DNA of 64,000 bases from Sphingomonadales bacterium 32-65-25. Its GTDB lineage: Bacteria > Pseudomonadota > Alphaproteobacteria > Sphingomonadales > Sphingomonadaceae. The number at the start of each line of letters is the position of its first letter. Within the stretch, counting starts at the first letter, position 1. This document shows, piece after piece, positions 17,994-26,234 of this stretch. A program made the translations under genes and the position numbers. The stretch is taken from the NCBI GenBank assembly GCA_002280855.1, contig NCEU01000007.1, positions 248,001-312,000 of the forward strand, read 5' to 3'. The notes under the pieces were generated by a model. That model did no database searches, had not been told where the DNA came from, and saw only the letters and a list, made by a program, of their open reading frames with translations.

Positions 17994-19508
17994 TCAGGTC
18001 GGCTGTTTGGCGCGGGCTATGCGGGCTTTCCAGTCGGCCGGGCCGGTCTGGTGGACGCTGGTGCCTTCGGAGTCGACCGCAACAGTCACCGGCATGTCCT
18101 TGACCTCAAACTCGTAAATGGCTTCCATGCCCAGATCCTCGAAGGCCACGACGCGGCTGGCCTTGATCGCCTTGGCCACCAGATAGGCGGCGCCGCCGAC
18201 TGCCATCAGATAGGCCGCCTTGTGGCGCTTGATCGCCTCGATGCCCATCGGCCCACGTTCGGCCTTGCCGATCATGGCGATCAGGCCAGTCTGCGCCAGC
18301 ATTACCTCGGTGAACTTGTCCATGCGGGTGGCGGTGGTCGGGCCGGCGGGGCCGACCACTTCATCGCCGACCGGATCGACCGGGCCGACATAATAGATCA
18401 CGCGGTTGGTGAAATCGACCGGCAGCGTTTCCCCGCGGGCCAACATGTCTGCCATGCGCTTGTGGGCGGCATCGCGGCCGGAGAGCATCTTGCCGCTGAG
18501 CAGCAATCGGTCACCCGGCTGCCAGCTCGCCACTTCGGCCGGGGTGAGCGCGTCCAGATTGACCGGCTTTGATGCCTTGTCCGGCGTCCAGTGCACCTGC
18601 GGCCATTCGGCAAGATTCGGCGGTTCCATATAGGCCGGGCCATTGCCGGTGAGCGTGACATGGGCGTGGCGGGTGGCGGCGCAATTGGGAATCATGCCGA
18701 TGGGTTTTGAGGCGGCGTGCGTTGGCGTTTCGAGGATCTTCACATCCAGGATGGTCGAAAGCCCGCCCAAGCCCTGCGCGCCGATGCCGAGATCATTGAC
18801 GGCATCATACAGTTCGATGCGCAGTTCCTCGATCGACGACTTCGGCCCGCGCGCCTTCAGTTCGGTCATGTCGATCGGCTCCATCAGCGCTTCCTTGGCC
18901 AGGATCATCGCCTTTTCGGCCGTGCCGCCGATGCCGATGCCCAGCATGCCAGGCGGGCACCAGCCGGCGCCCATCAATGGCACGGTGTTCACTACCCAAT
19001 CGCGGATCGAATCGCTGGGGTTGAGCATGGCGAACTTGGCCTTGTTCTCGCTGCCGCCGCCTTTGGCCGCCACGGTGATCTCGACATGATCGCCCGGCAC
19101 CAGCTCGATGTGGACCACGGCCGGCGTGTTGTCGCGGGTGTTCACCCGGGTGAAGGCGGGATCGGCGACGATGGAGGCGCGCAGCTTGTTTTCGGGGTGC
19201 AGATAGGCGCGGCGCACGCCTTCGTTCACCATTTCCTGAACCGTCTTCGTGGCTTGCCAGCGGACGTTCATGCCAACTTTCACGAAGGCGACCACGATGC
19301 CGGTATCCTGGCAGATCGGGCGATGGCCTTCGGCGCACATGCGGCTGTTGGTGAGGATCTGGGCGATGGCGTCCTTCGCGGCCGGCGATTCTTCCAGTTC
19401 ATAGGCGCGGCCCAGGGCGCGAATATAGTCCATTGGGTGGAAATAGCTGATGTACTGCAGCGCATCGGCCACGGAGGTGATGACATCCTCTTCGCGGATC
19501 ACGGTCAT
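17994..19508 (-). CDS. Class I fumarate hydratase (iron-sulfur)
   Basis: 504-residue oxygen-sensitive [4Fe-4S] fumarase of the TCA cycle, alpha and beta parts fused as in E. coli FumA. Cluster cysteines lie in ICQDTGI, GAGWCPPGM and PNCAATRH. The C-terminal half carries DRLLLSGKMLSGRDAAHKRM and VGPAGPTTATRMDK, typical of the swivelling domain. It is divergent from nrdA across a 429-base spacer. I give no symbol because fumA, fumB and fum names are used inconsistently for this family. Confidence 0.93.
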   Translation of the reverse strand: MTVIREEDVITSVADALQYISYFHPMDYIRALGRAYELEESPAAKDAIAQILTNSRMCAEGHRPICQDTGIVVAFVKVGMNVRWQATKTVQEMVNEGVRRAYLHPENKLRASIVADPAFTRVNTRDNTPAVVHIELVPGDHVEITVAAKGGGSENKAKFAMLNPSDSIRDWVVNTVPLMGAGWCPPGMLGIGIGGTAEKAMILAKEALMEPIDMTELKARGPKSSIEELRIELYDAVNDLGIGAQGLGGLSTILDVKILETPTHAASKPIGMIPNCAATRHAHVTLTGNGPAYMEPPNLAEWPQVHWTPDKASKPVNLDALTPAEVASWQPGDRLLLSGKMLSGRDAAHKRMADMLARGETLPVDFTNRVIYYVGPVDPVGDEVVGPAGPTTATRMDKFTEVMLAQTGLIAMIGKAERGPMGIEAIKRHKAAYLMAVGGAAYLVAKAIKASRVVAFEDLGMEAIYEFEVKDMPVTVAVDSEGTSVHQTGPADWKARIARAKQPT

Positions 19509-19761
19509 GGGGCAAATCCTGTTGCGTTTTGGTCACGTGTTGATGGGGAAACGATAGGCGGCGGTGGCTTTCGCGTCTAGTTTGCCGCAGCGGGCGCTTC
19601 CCGGAATGTTGCAGCAATCTTGCACAAGCCATTGAGGAAACGAATCTCGCTGGCGTGGACAGGGCGGTGGCCTGTGGATGAATCGCTGCCGATTCAACCG
19701 GTTCGGATGGCGTTTCGGGCCGTCAAGCAAACAATGGGGCTTGCGCCGCGATTCATCTGTG

Positions 19762-19777
19762 GCACTATCAATAGCGT
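19762..19777 (+). promoter_or_regulatory. NrdR-like box 1 upstream of nrdA
   Basis: GCACTATCAATAGCGT matches 12 of 16 positions of the NrdR palindrome ACACTATATATAGTGT. NrdR represses ribonucleotide reductase genes when dATP is plentiful. It is about 160 bases before the nrdA start. Confidence 0.65.
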
Positions 19778-19792
19778 ATCGGGACCAACCAG

Positions 19793-19808
19793 ACACAAGT
19801 TGTGGTGG
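19793..19808 (+). promoter_or_regulatory. NrdR-like box 2 upstream of nrdA
   Basis: ACACAAGTTGTGGTGG matches about 10 of 16 positions of the NrdR box and begins exactly 31 bases after box 1. NrdR boxes usually come in pairs at about three helical turns, so the spacing supports a match that would be weak alone. Confidence 0.55.
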
Positions 19809-19937
19809 TTCCGGGCGGGGGACTCCCGGGCGGCAGGGCGAGCCAGCCTGTGGATATCGGGGACAAGTGTTGCTGCGGCAAAGAAGGCGCGTGACCCCGA
19901 TTTGTTCCCCTCGTATGATTGAGGGGCAAGAGTAGAG

Positions 19938-21905
19938 ATGAGCGAGTTTCGCATGACAGACAGCAGCGCCGGCTTGACCACAGCTGATCACACGACCGAT
20001 TCCGCCGATGCCGGCGCCGCGCTGGCCGCGAGCATGGCGGCTGGCGTGCTGGCGCAGGCCTCTGCGGCGGCGGCAGCCACCACGCGGCCGGGCAGCAGCG
20101 AAGTTCTGCCGTGGCGATTCCCGGTGACGGTGGATCGCAGCCGCGACGCGCTGCTCACCGATTTCGGCAAAGATACGCTGGACGACCGTTATCTGCTGCC
20201 GGGCGAATCCTATCAGGACCTGTTTGCCCGCGTGGCGGCCGCCTATTCCGACAACGCCGAACATGCCCAGCGCATCTATGACTATATCAGCCGGCTGTGG
20301 TTCATGCCGGCGACTCCGGTGCTGTCCAACGGTGGCACCGGGCGCGGCCTGCCGATCAGCTGCTATCTGAACAGCGTATCTGACAGCCTGGATGGCATCG
20401 TTGGCACCTGGAACGAGAATGTATGGCTGGCCTCGCGCGGTGGCGGCATCGGCACCTATTGGGGCAATGTACGCGGCATCGGCGAGCCGGTTGGCCTTAA
20501 CGGCAAGACCAGCGGCATCATCCCGTTCGTGCGCGTGATGGACAGCCTGACGCTGGCCATTTCGCAGGGTTCGCTGCGCCGTGGTTCGGCGGCGGTCTAT
20601 CTCGACGTGTCGCACCCGGAGATCGAGGAGTTCCTCGAAATCCGCAAGCCGTCGGGCGATTTCAACCGCAAGGCGCTGAACCTGCACCATGGCGTGCTGA
20701 TCACCGACAAGTTCATGGAAGCGGTGCGCGACGGCGACAAGTTCGATCTGGTCAGTCCGAAGACTGGCGAGAAGCGCGCCGAAGTCGATGCCCGCGCGCT
20801 GTTCACCAAGCTGGTGGAAACGCGGCTGGCCACCGGCGAACCCTACATCATCTTCATCGATGAAGTGAACCGCACCATGCCAAAGCACCAGCGTGATCTG
20901 GGGCTGAAGGTGTCGACGTCGAACCTGTGCTCCGAAATCACCCTGCCCACCGGGCCGGACCATCTGGGCAATGATCGCACCGCGGTGTGCTGCCTGTCGT
21001 CGCTGAATATCGAAACCTGGGACCAGTGGCACGACCAGCCGCAGTTCATCGAGGATTGCATGCGCTTCCTTGATAACGTGCTGCAGGATTATATCGATCG
21101 TTCCGAACCGGCGATGGCGCGGGCTGCCTATGCCGCCATGCGCGAACGTTCGGTTGGTCTGGGCGTGATGGGCCTGCACAGCTTCTTCCAGGCGCGTGGC
21201 CTGCCGTTCGAAAGTGCGCTGGCCAAGAGCTGGAACAAGAAGATCTTCAAGCATATCCGCGCCCAGGTCGATCAGGCATCGATGAACTTGGCGGTTGAAC
21301 GCGGGCCGTGCCCGGACGCTGCCGACATGGGCGTGATGGAGCGGTTCAGCTGCAAGATGGCGATCGCGCCGACGGCCAGCATTTCCATCATCTGCGGCGG
21401 CACTTCGGCCTGCGTCGAGCCGATCCCGGCCAACGTCTATACCCACAAGACGCTTTCGGGCAGCTTTGTCGTCAAGAACCCCTATCTTGAGAAGTTGCTG
21501 ATTTCCAAGGCGAAGAACAGCGACGCGGTGTGGAATTCGATGCTGGAGCACGGCGGTTCGGTGCAGCATCTGGAGTTCCTGACTCCCGATGAAAAGGCCA
21601 CCTATCGCACCGCCTTCGAGATCGACCAGCGCTGGCTGATCGAGCTGTCGGCCGATCGCACGCCGTTCATCGATCAGGCGCAATCGCTGAACCTGTTCAT
21701 CCCGGCCGATGTCGAAAAGTGGGATCTGCTTATGCTCCACTATCGCGCCTGGGAACTGGGCATCAAATCGCTTTATTATCTGCGTTCGATGAGTGTACAG
21801 CGGGCTGGGTTCGCCGGCGGCGGCGTTGAAGCCGACAACACGAGCGAAGCCCCGGTCATCCAAGTCGAGCGGCGTGATTACGACGAGTGTATCGCTTGTC
21901 AGTGA
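19938..21905 (+). CDS. nrdA: Class Ia ribonucleoside-diphosphate reductase, alpha subunit
   Basis: 655-residue large subunit that reduces ribonucleoside diphosphates. The redox and radical residues are present: Cys near 142 in PISCYLNS, Cys331 in NLCSEI, the partner Cys in CCLSSLNIE, two tyrosines in SLYYLRS, and a C-terminal CIAC pair that regenerates the active-site disulfide. There is no N-terminal ATP-cone; residues 1-55 are Ala/Ser-rich and probably disordered. Overall activity control by dATP must therefore differ from E. coli. The ATG at 19938 has AGAGTAGAG ahead. nrdB follows after 452 bases. Confidence 0.94.
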   Translation: MSEFRMTDSSAGLTTADHTTDSADAGAALAASMAAGVLAQASAAAAATTRPGSSEVLPWRFPVTVDRSRDALLTDFGKDTLDDRYLLPGESYQDLFARVAAAYSDNAEHAQRIYDYISRLWFMPATPVLSNGGTGRGLPISCYLNSVSDSLDGIVGTWNENVWLASRGGGIGTYWGNVRGIGEPVGLNGKTSGIIPFVRVMDSLTLAISQGSLRRGSAAVYLDVSHPEIEEFLEIRKPSGDFNRKALNLHHGVLITDKFMEAVRDGDKFDLVSPKTGEKRAEVDARALFTKLVETRLATGEPYIIFIDEVNRTMPKHQRDLGLKVSTSNLCSEITLPTGPDHLGNDRTAVCCLSSLNIETWDQWHDQPQFIEDCMRFLDNVLQDYIDRSEPAMARAAYAAMRERSVGLGVMGLHSFFQARGLPFESALAKSWNKKIFKHIRAQVDQASMNLAVERGPCPDAADMGVMERFSCKMAIAPTASISIICGGTSACVEPIPANVYTHKTLSGSFVVKNPYLEKLLISKAKNSDAVWNSMLEHGGSVQHLEFLTPDEKATYRTAFEIDQRWLIELSADRTPFIDQAQSLNLFIPADVEKWDLLMLHYRAWELGIKSLYYLRSMSVQRAGFAGGGVEADNTSEAPVIQVERRDYDECIACQ

Positions 21906-21973
21906 AGCGTTTCAGCTTGCCCTGCCATACCGCGGGGCGATCCACCGGCCGGGATGATTCCCAGCTGGACGGC

Positions 21974-22021
21974 GAGGGGGTCGTGGCGATGCATTCCACG
22001 ACGTGTGGCCACGACCCCCTC
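21974..22021. repeat. 14-bp perfect inverted repeat in nrdA-nrdB spacer
   Basis: GAGGGGGTCGTGGC (21974-21987) and its exact complement GCCACGACCCCCTC (22008-22021) enclose a 20-base loop. It starts about 70 bases after the nrdA stop and has no T tract. Confidence 0.7.
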
Positions 22022-22161
22022 CCAACCGTAGGCCAAATGGTTGTTCAAGCCGGGGCCATTGTTGCGAGTGGGCGTGCCTTCGGCGGGATGCGTATCGCCT
22101 CCAGTGGATGTTCGACGGTGCCGATGGGTGTCGCGGCACTGCAGGCAAAGTTCTCGTGTTC

Positions 22162-22196
22162 CACGGCTGGTGCGGGTGCAAGGCGCACCAGCCGTG
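22162..22196. repeat. 13-bp perfect inverted repeat in nrdA-nrdB spacer
   Basis: CACGGCTGGTGCG (22162-22174) and CGCACCAGCCGTG (22184-22196) with a nine-base loop form a very stable hairpin. No T tract follows. Confidence 0.7.
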
Positions 22197-22263
22197 CAAC
22201 ATGGTCCTCGCTTTCGCAGGCGTTCCGGGCCGACCCACTGATGGTCCGGAGGCAAGCGAAGGG

Positions 22264-22309
22264 CGGGTGCAGGGGTTTGGCCCCTGTCCGCCGAAGGCCT
22301 AGTTTTTCC
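22264..22309. repeat. Extragenic palindromic repeat, copy 1
   Basis: A 46-base element with a CAGGGG/CCCCTG hairpin core (22270-22275 with 22281-22286), an outer GGCGG/CCGCC stem, and a GGCC(T/C)A flank. It matches copy 2 at 23488-23532 outside the loop. The two copies bracket nrdB. Confidence 0.6.
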
Positions 22310-22357
22310 CCCAGTAATTCCGTTGTTTCTTCAATCATTAGTGCAGGATTTTGAACC

Positions 22358-23319
22358 ATGCCGTTGCTTCAGGCATCCAAGTCGTACAAGCCTTTCGAGT
22401 ATCCGTGGGCTTATGACTTCTGGAAACGTCAACAACAGATTCACTGGATGCCGGAAGAGGTGCCGCTGGGCGAGGATTGCCGTGACTGGGCGCAAAAGCT
22501 GACCGATCACGAGCGCAACCTGCTCACCCAGATCTTCCGTTTCTTCACGCAGGCCGATGTCGAGGTGCAGGATTGCTACCACGACAAATATGGCAGCGTG
22601 TTCAAGCCGACCGAAGTCAAGATGATGCTGACGTCGTTCTCCAACATGGAAACGATCCACATTGCCGCCTATAGCCACCTGCTCGACACGATCGGTATGC
22701 CCGAAAGCGAATACAGCGCCTTCCTCAACTATAAGGAAATGCGCGACAAGCATGATTACATGAGCACATTCGGCGTGAGCAGCAACGAGGATATTGCCAA
22801 GACGCTGGCGATGTTCGGCGGCTTCACCGAGGGCCTGCAGCTGTTCGCCTCATTCGCAATGCTGATGAACTTCCCGCGCTTCAACAAGATGAAGGGCATG
22901 GGCCAGATCGTTTCGTGGAGCGTGCGCGATGAATCGCTGCACTGCGTACCGTGCGCCTGGAAGATGCGTTCATCGATCTTGCCTTCGAACAGGGCCCGGT
23001 TTCCGGCATGGCGCCCAAGGATATCAAGCGCTACGTCCGCTACATCGCCGATTGGCGCCTGAAGCAGCTCGGCCTGCAACCGATCTATATGATCGAGGAA
23101 CACCCGCTGCCGTGGCTGACGCCGCTGCTCAATGGGGTGGAGCACGCCAACTTCTTCGAAGCCCGCTCGACCGAGTATAGCAAGGCCGCGACCAAGGGCG
23201 ACTGGAACGAAGTGTGGACCGCCTTCGACAGCCGCAAGGCCGCCAAGATCGCCAGCGAGAGCACGCCGGCGAACACCGATGACGCCCAGGGCGGGCTGCT
23301 CGGAGTGGCCGCGGAGTAA
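22358..23319 (+). pseudogene. nrdB: Ribonucleotide reductase beta subunit, broken by internal deletion and frameshift
   Basis: The 5' part (22358-22945) encodes a normal class Ia R2 subunit up to VRDESLHC. It includes METIHIAAY (iron ligands and the radical tyrosine), the Glu in GGFTEGLQ, and the last Glu/His in RDESLH. The next codons leave the family: the frame runs on to a stop at 23062 with unrelated residues. The expected sequence resumes in another frame at about 22948 (TVRLEDAFIDLAFEQG) and continues to the stop at 23319. About 30 residues that normally follow the last His ligand are absent, so this is a deletion of roughly 90 bases that is not a multiple of three, rather than a one-base error. 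All metal ligands survive, but the C-terminal peptide that docks on NrdA is out of frame. It is either an assembly fault or a real lesion in a gene that is normally essential unless another reductase exists. Confidence 0.85.
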
Positions 23320-23347
23320 GCGCTGGATTTACCACCTGATCGAACAA

Positions 23348-23378
23348 GCGGCGCGCCGGCCATCGGCGCGCCGCTTTT
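23348..23378 (+). terminator. Rho-independent terminator after nrdB
   Basis: Stem GCGGCGCGCC (23348-23357) with GGCGCGCCGC (23365-23374), a seven-base loop, then TTTT. Confidence 0.85.
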
Positions 23379-23487
23379 CGTTGTGGGTCGGTGCGCCCGC
23401 TGCAGCGAAGTTGGCCCTGGCAGTGCTATGGATGCTGGCCTGCGCCGGCATGACGACGGCTTTTGGGCGAGGGACGCTCCAAACAAA

Positions 23488-23532
23488 CGGGTGCAGGGAC
23501 GATTCCCTGCCCGCCGGAGGCCCAATTCTTCC
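23488..23532. repeat. Extragenic palindromic repeat, copy 2
   Basis: CGGGTGCAGGGA (23488-23499), a CGAT loop, then TCCCTGCCCGCCGGAGGCC. Copy 1 differs mainly in the loop and in compensating stem bases, which is the mark of a structured mobile or RNA-selected repeat. Confidence 0.6.
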
Positions 23533-23559
23533 TATCTCAGGAAAGGAATTTGCCTGCGA

Positions 23560-24237
23560 TCAAGTCAGTTTGCGCCCCACCCAGACGACGCGTCCGATGA
23601 TGTGGATGGCGCTGGGGTCGCAGTCGGGCCAGCTGGGGTAGGCGTCGTTGTCGGAGTGGATGGTCAGGCGGCGGCTGGCGGGGTTGAGGGAGAGGCGTTT
23701 GACGAGGAGGGCATCGTCGACGCGCAGCACGTAGATGCCGTCGCGCGTGGCGGACTGGTCGTGGGTGTTGATGAGGATCTGATCGCCGTGAGCGAGGGTG
23801 GGCAGCATTGAATCGCCTTCGACGGAGAGGATGGCGAGGGCTTCGGGGGGGGATTGGGCGATATCGCGCACGAAGCCGGCCTGGAAGGCGATGCGGGCGG
23901 TGGGGCTTTCCGCATCGGGCAGGGCACCGGGGCCGGCCGAGGCGCGGACCTGATATTGCGGGATCAGCACATAATCATCGGCAGCGCGGGCGAGGCCGGG
24001 GCGTGGCAGAATCGCGCGGCCTGGTTCGGCGGGGCCGCCGAGCAGATGTTCGGCGATACCGAAGTGGCTGGCCAGGATGTGGCGATCAGATTCCGACAGG
24101 CGGCGCGGCACGCCGCGCTTGATGAATTGCTGAACATAACTGGCATTACGGCCGAGCAGGCGTGACAGCGAGGCATAATCCTCACCACGCGATGCGATCA
24201 GCGCGTCCAGCCGTGACCGGATGGCGGTGCTGTCCAT
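23560..24237 (-). CDS. LexA-like S24 peptidase transcriptional regulator
   Basis: 225-residue repressor of the LexA/CI type. The N-terminal half is a helix-turn-helix (YASLSRLLGRNASYVQQFIKRG). The C-terminal half is the S24 domain, with the nucleophile Ser in VEGDSMLPTL and the Lys base in DALLVKRLSL. ASAGPGA between the halves could hold the self-cleavage site. Such proteins answer DNA damage or other stress by self-cleavage. The ATG at 24237 is favoured over an upstream in-frame start. It is divergent from two small genes, and the spacer has TAGGA-type repeats that may be its operator. Confidence 0.8.
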   Translation of the reverse strand: MDSTAIRSRLDALIASRGEDYASLSRLLGRNASYVQQFIKRGVPRRLSESDRHILASHFGIAEHLLGGPAEPGRAILPRPGLARAADDYVLIPQYQVRASAGPGALPDAESPTARIAFQAGFVRDIAQSPPEALAILSVEGDSMLPTLAHGDQILINTHDQSATRDGIYVLRVDDALLVKRLSLNPASRRLTIHSDNDAYPSWPDCDPSAIHIIGRVVWVGRKLT

Positions 24238-24287
24238 GGATGTGGGCCTCCTCTCCAAGCCCGCAGGGGGCTATAGCACTGGTTTTT

Positions 24288-24316
24288 TTCCTAGACTAGT
24301 AGGATTTGGGTAGGAA
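24288..24316. promoter_or_regulatory. Candidate operator in the S24-regulator divergent spacer
   Basis: TTCCTA (24288-24293) and TAGGAA (24311-24316) are inverted, with an extra TAGGA and a central ACTAGT palindrome between them. The location between divergent genes, one of which encodes a self-cleaving repressor, suggests autoregulation. No footprint or homologue supports it yet. Confidence 0.4.
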
Positions 24317-24388
24317 TAAAGTGAGACATCAGCCGAATCGCGAGGGATAGGCTGATAATGTGTCCAATCCGAATAGGGAGTGAACGAC

Positions 24389-24607
24389 ATGAGCTTGTTG
24401 CCTGTCGTGGAGCGCCATCTGCGCGCTCACAGCGTACCACCCTCGCGCTTTGGCCGGTTGGTGACCGGCGATCCGCGATTCGTCTTCGATCTGCGACGCG
24501 GCCGGGAACCGCGCGCCGCCACACGGGATCGCGTGCTGGCCCATATTGCCCGCACTGAAGCTGTCAACCGCCAGAAGAAGGAAATGCGCCATGCGTCCGC
24601 AAACTGA
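24389..24607 (+). CDS. Small basic protein, possible DNA-binding
   Basis: 72 residues with a charged, Arg-rich composition and the stretch PPSRFGRLVTGDPRFVFDLRRGREPRAATRDRV (landmarks: FGRLV, DPRFV, LRRGR), which has a helix-turn-helix look. ATG at 24389 follows TAGGGAG. Divergent from the S24 regulator and overlapping the next gene by 17 bases. I do not recognise a named family. Confidence 0.6.
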   Translation: MSLLPVVERHLRAHSVPPSRFGRLVTGDPRFVFDLRRGREPRAATRDRVLAHIARTEAVNRQKKEMRHASAN

Positions 24608-24914
24608 TCGTGCCCAGGCTGCTATCCTGCGCGCGGTCGCCGCCATCGCGGCGCCGTTCGGGGCGCGGGTGGTGATCGAGGAACTGCGCGTTCGCGATTG
24701 GGCGAGCCTGACGTTGACTGGCACGCGCCATGAACTCGACGTGCGGCTGGATGGGGTGGGTGCAGCCGCCGCGCTGGCCGCGGTGGGCGAACGCTTGGCC
24801 CACGAAACCATCAGCATTGCCGGGCAGATCGTGGCGGAAGCCGTGGTGGAACCCGGCACGGCCGACGATGAGGGCGTGGCCATGACCATCTGTGCCCTGG
24901 TGATAAACGACTGA
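24591..24914 (+). CDS. Hypothetical protein downstream of the small basic gene
   Basis: 107 residues, Ala-rich, with alternating beta and helical character (FGARVVIEELRVRDWASLTLTG). No signal peptide, membrane segment or known motif. It overlaps the preceding gene by 17 bases in another frame, so the two are translationally linked and probably controlled by the neighbouring S24 repressor. Confidence 0.6.
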   Translation: MRPQTDRAQAAILRAVAAIAAPFGARVVIEELRVRDWASLTLTGTRHELDVRLDGVGAAAALAAVGERLAHETISIAGQIVAEAVVEPGTADDEGVAMTICALVIND

Positions 24915-25103
24915 ACCAAACGGGCGATCGCCTGTCGCGCCAGCACCCGGGGGGAGTGCTGGCTGGCGGCGGGGAGCTCTCCCTGTGACAAACTTGAGCG
25001 CTGCTCAAAAACACTTGCCAGCCCGAGCCGACATGGGCAGGATGTGAGTCGCAATCAAAACTGCCGGTTGCCACTGGCAGCAACAGGGTCGGCAGGCACG
25101 CAC

Positions 25104-26234
25104 ATGGTGAAGAACAGGGTCAACAGGGCCGTTCAGCCTGCGCCCAGTGCCGGCGCACCAACAATCTTCATTCTGGTCCCCATTCTGGGCCTTGCCGCAA
25201 CGCTGGCGGCCTGTGGCGAAACCAAAACGCCGCCGCCAGCCCCTGCGCCGGCCGTACCGGTGCGGGTGGTGAGCGTGGCGCCGGTGAGCGGCGTGACCGA
25301 GCTTGATGTGGCCGGCACCGTGCGGCTGAAGCGCGAAACGCCGCTGGCCTTCAACACGCCGGGGCGCATCGCGTCGATCCTGGTGCGCGAAGGTGATCGC
25401 GTGCAGGCCGGGCAGTTGCTGGCGCGGCTCGACACCACGGCGCTGGGGGCGAACCAGGCTTCGGCGGCGGCTGAAGTGGTGCGGGCGCGGGCTGATATGA
25501 AGCGCGCCGAGGATCTGTTTGCCAAGGGCTGGGTAACGGCGCCGCGCGTGGAGCAGGCGAGGGCAACAATGGCGGCGGCGCAAGCGCGGGCGCGGGCCGC
25601 CGGGTTTGACGTGACATTGGCCAGTTTGCGCGCACCCGCCAGCGGCGTGGTGCTGGCGCGGCCGGGGGAACCGGGCCAGATCGCCCAGCCAGGCCAGGCG
25701 ATATTGACCATTGGCGAGATGAATCAAGGCTTTGTGCTGCGCTTGCCGCTGGCGGACCGTGATGCGGCGCGGGTGCGGCAGGGCCAGCCGGCCACGGTGC
25801 GCATCTCGGCGCTGGGGGCTGGCACGCTGGCCGGCACGGTGAGCGAGGTGGGTGCGCGCGGCGATGATGGCACTGGCACGTTCCGCGTGGAAGTGAAGCT
25901 GCCGGCCAATGCGCGGCTGGCTTCGGGCCAGATCGGCAGCGCGCGGCTGGTGCTGGGTCCGGCAGAACCGGGGGCGCCCTTGCTGGTGCCTGCCACGGCT
26001 GTGTTTTCGGCGCGGGCAGATGAAGGCTTTGTGTATGTGCTGGAACCGGTGACCCGGCGCGTGCGGCAGCGGTTGGTGACGCTGGGTGCAGTCGGGTCGC
26101 AGGGCGTGGTGGTGACAGCTGGGTTGAAGGCCGGTGACAAGGTGGCGACCACCGGTATCGACCGGCTGCGTGAAGGCCAGGTGATCGAGGTCGCGCCAGA
26201 TTCAGTGCCTGCTGGGAGGCAGGCGGGCCAGTGA
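25104..26234 (+). CDS. RND efflux periplasmic adaptor (membrane fusion protein), lipoprotein
   Basis: 376-residue adaptor that links an inner-membrane RND pump to an outer-membrane channel. The N-terminus is a lipoprotein signal with lipobox LAAC in ATLAACGE. The core has the lipoyl halves around GRIASILVREGDRVQAGQLLARLDT and SLRAPASGVVLARPGEPGQ, separated by a helical hairpin of about 60 residues, then beta-barrel and membrane-proximal domains (LVPATAVF, TGLKAGDKVATTGIDRLREGQ). I use the ATG at 25104; a GTG at 25044 would add 20 residues without signal character. Its stop overlaps the pump start by four bases. Confidence 0.88.
   Translation: MVKNRVNRAVQPAPSAGAPTIFILVPILGLAATLAACGETKTPPPAPAPAVPVRVVSVAPVSGVTELDVAGTVRLKRETPLAFNTPGRIASILVREGDRVQAGQLLARLDTTALGANQASAAAEVVRARADMKRAEDLFAKGWVTAPRVEQARATMAAAQARARAAGFDVTLASLRAPASGVVLARPGEPGQIAQPGQAILTIGEMNQGFVLRLPLADRDAARVRQGQPATVRISALGAGTLAGTVSEVGARGDDGTGTFRVEVKLPANARLASGQIGSARLVLGPAEPGAPLLVPATAVFSARADEGFVYVLEPVTRRVRQRLVTLGAVGSQGVVVTAGLKAGDKVATTGIDRLREGQVIEVAPDSVPAGRQAGQ

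Larger units (their letters stand above)
19509..19937. other. Divergent spacer between fumarase and nrdA
   Basis: 429 bases that carry the promoters of both genes. No protein gene is convincing; a plus-strand open frame here is an extension with no ribosome site. It holds the two NrdR-like boxes described separately. Confidence 0.6.
21906..22357. other. Structured spacer between nrdA and nrdB
   Basis: 452 bases with no credible gene but three strong hairpins, listed separately. Such a long structured spacer within an nrdAB pair is unusual and could set the ratio of the two subunits, or simply hold extragenic palindromes. Confidence 0.6.

Noticed and set aside
19533..21863. Long antisense frame over nrdA
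   Set aside because: Same shadow effect; composition is not protein-like and nrdA is certain.
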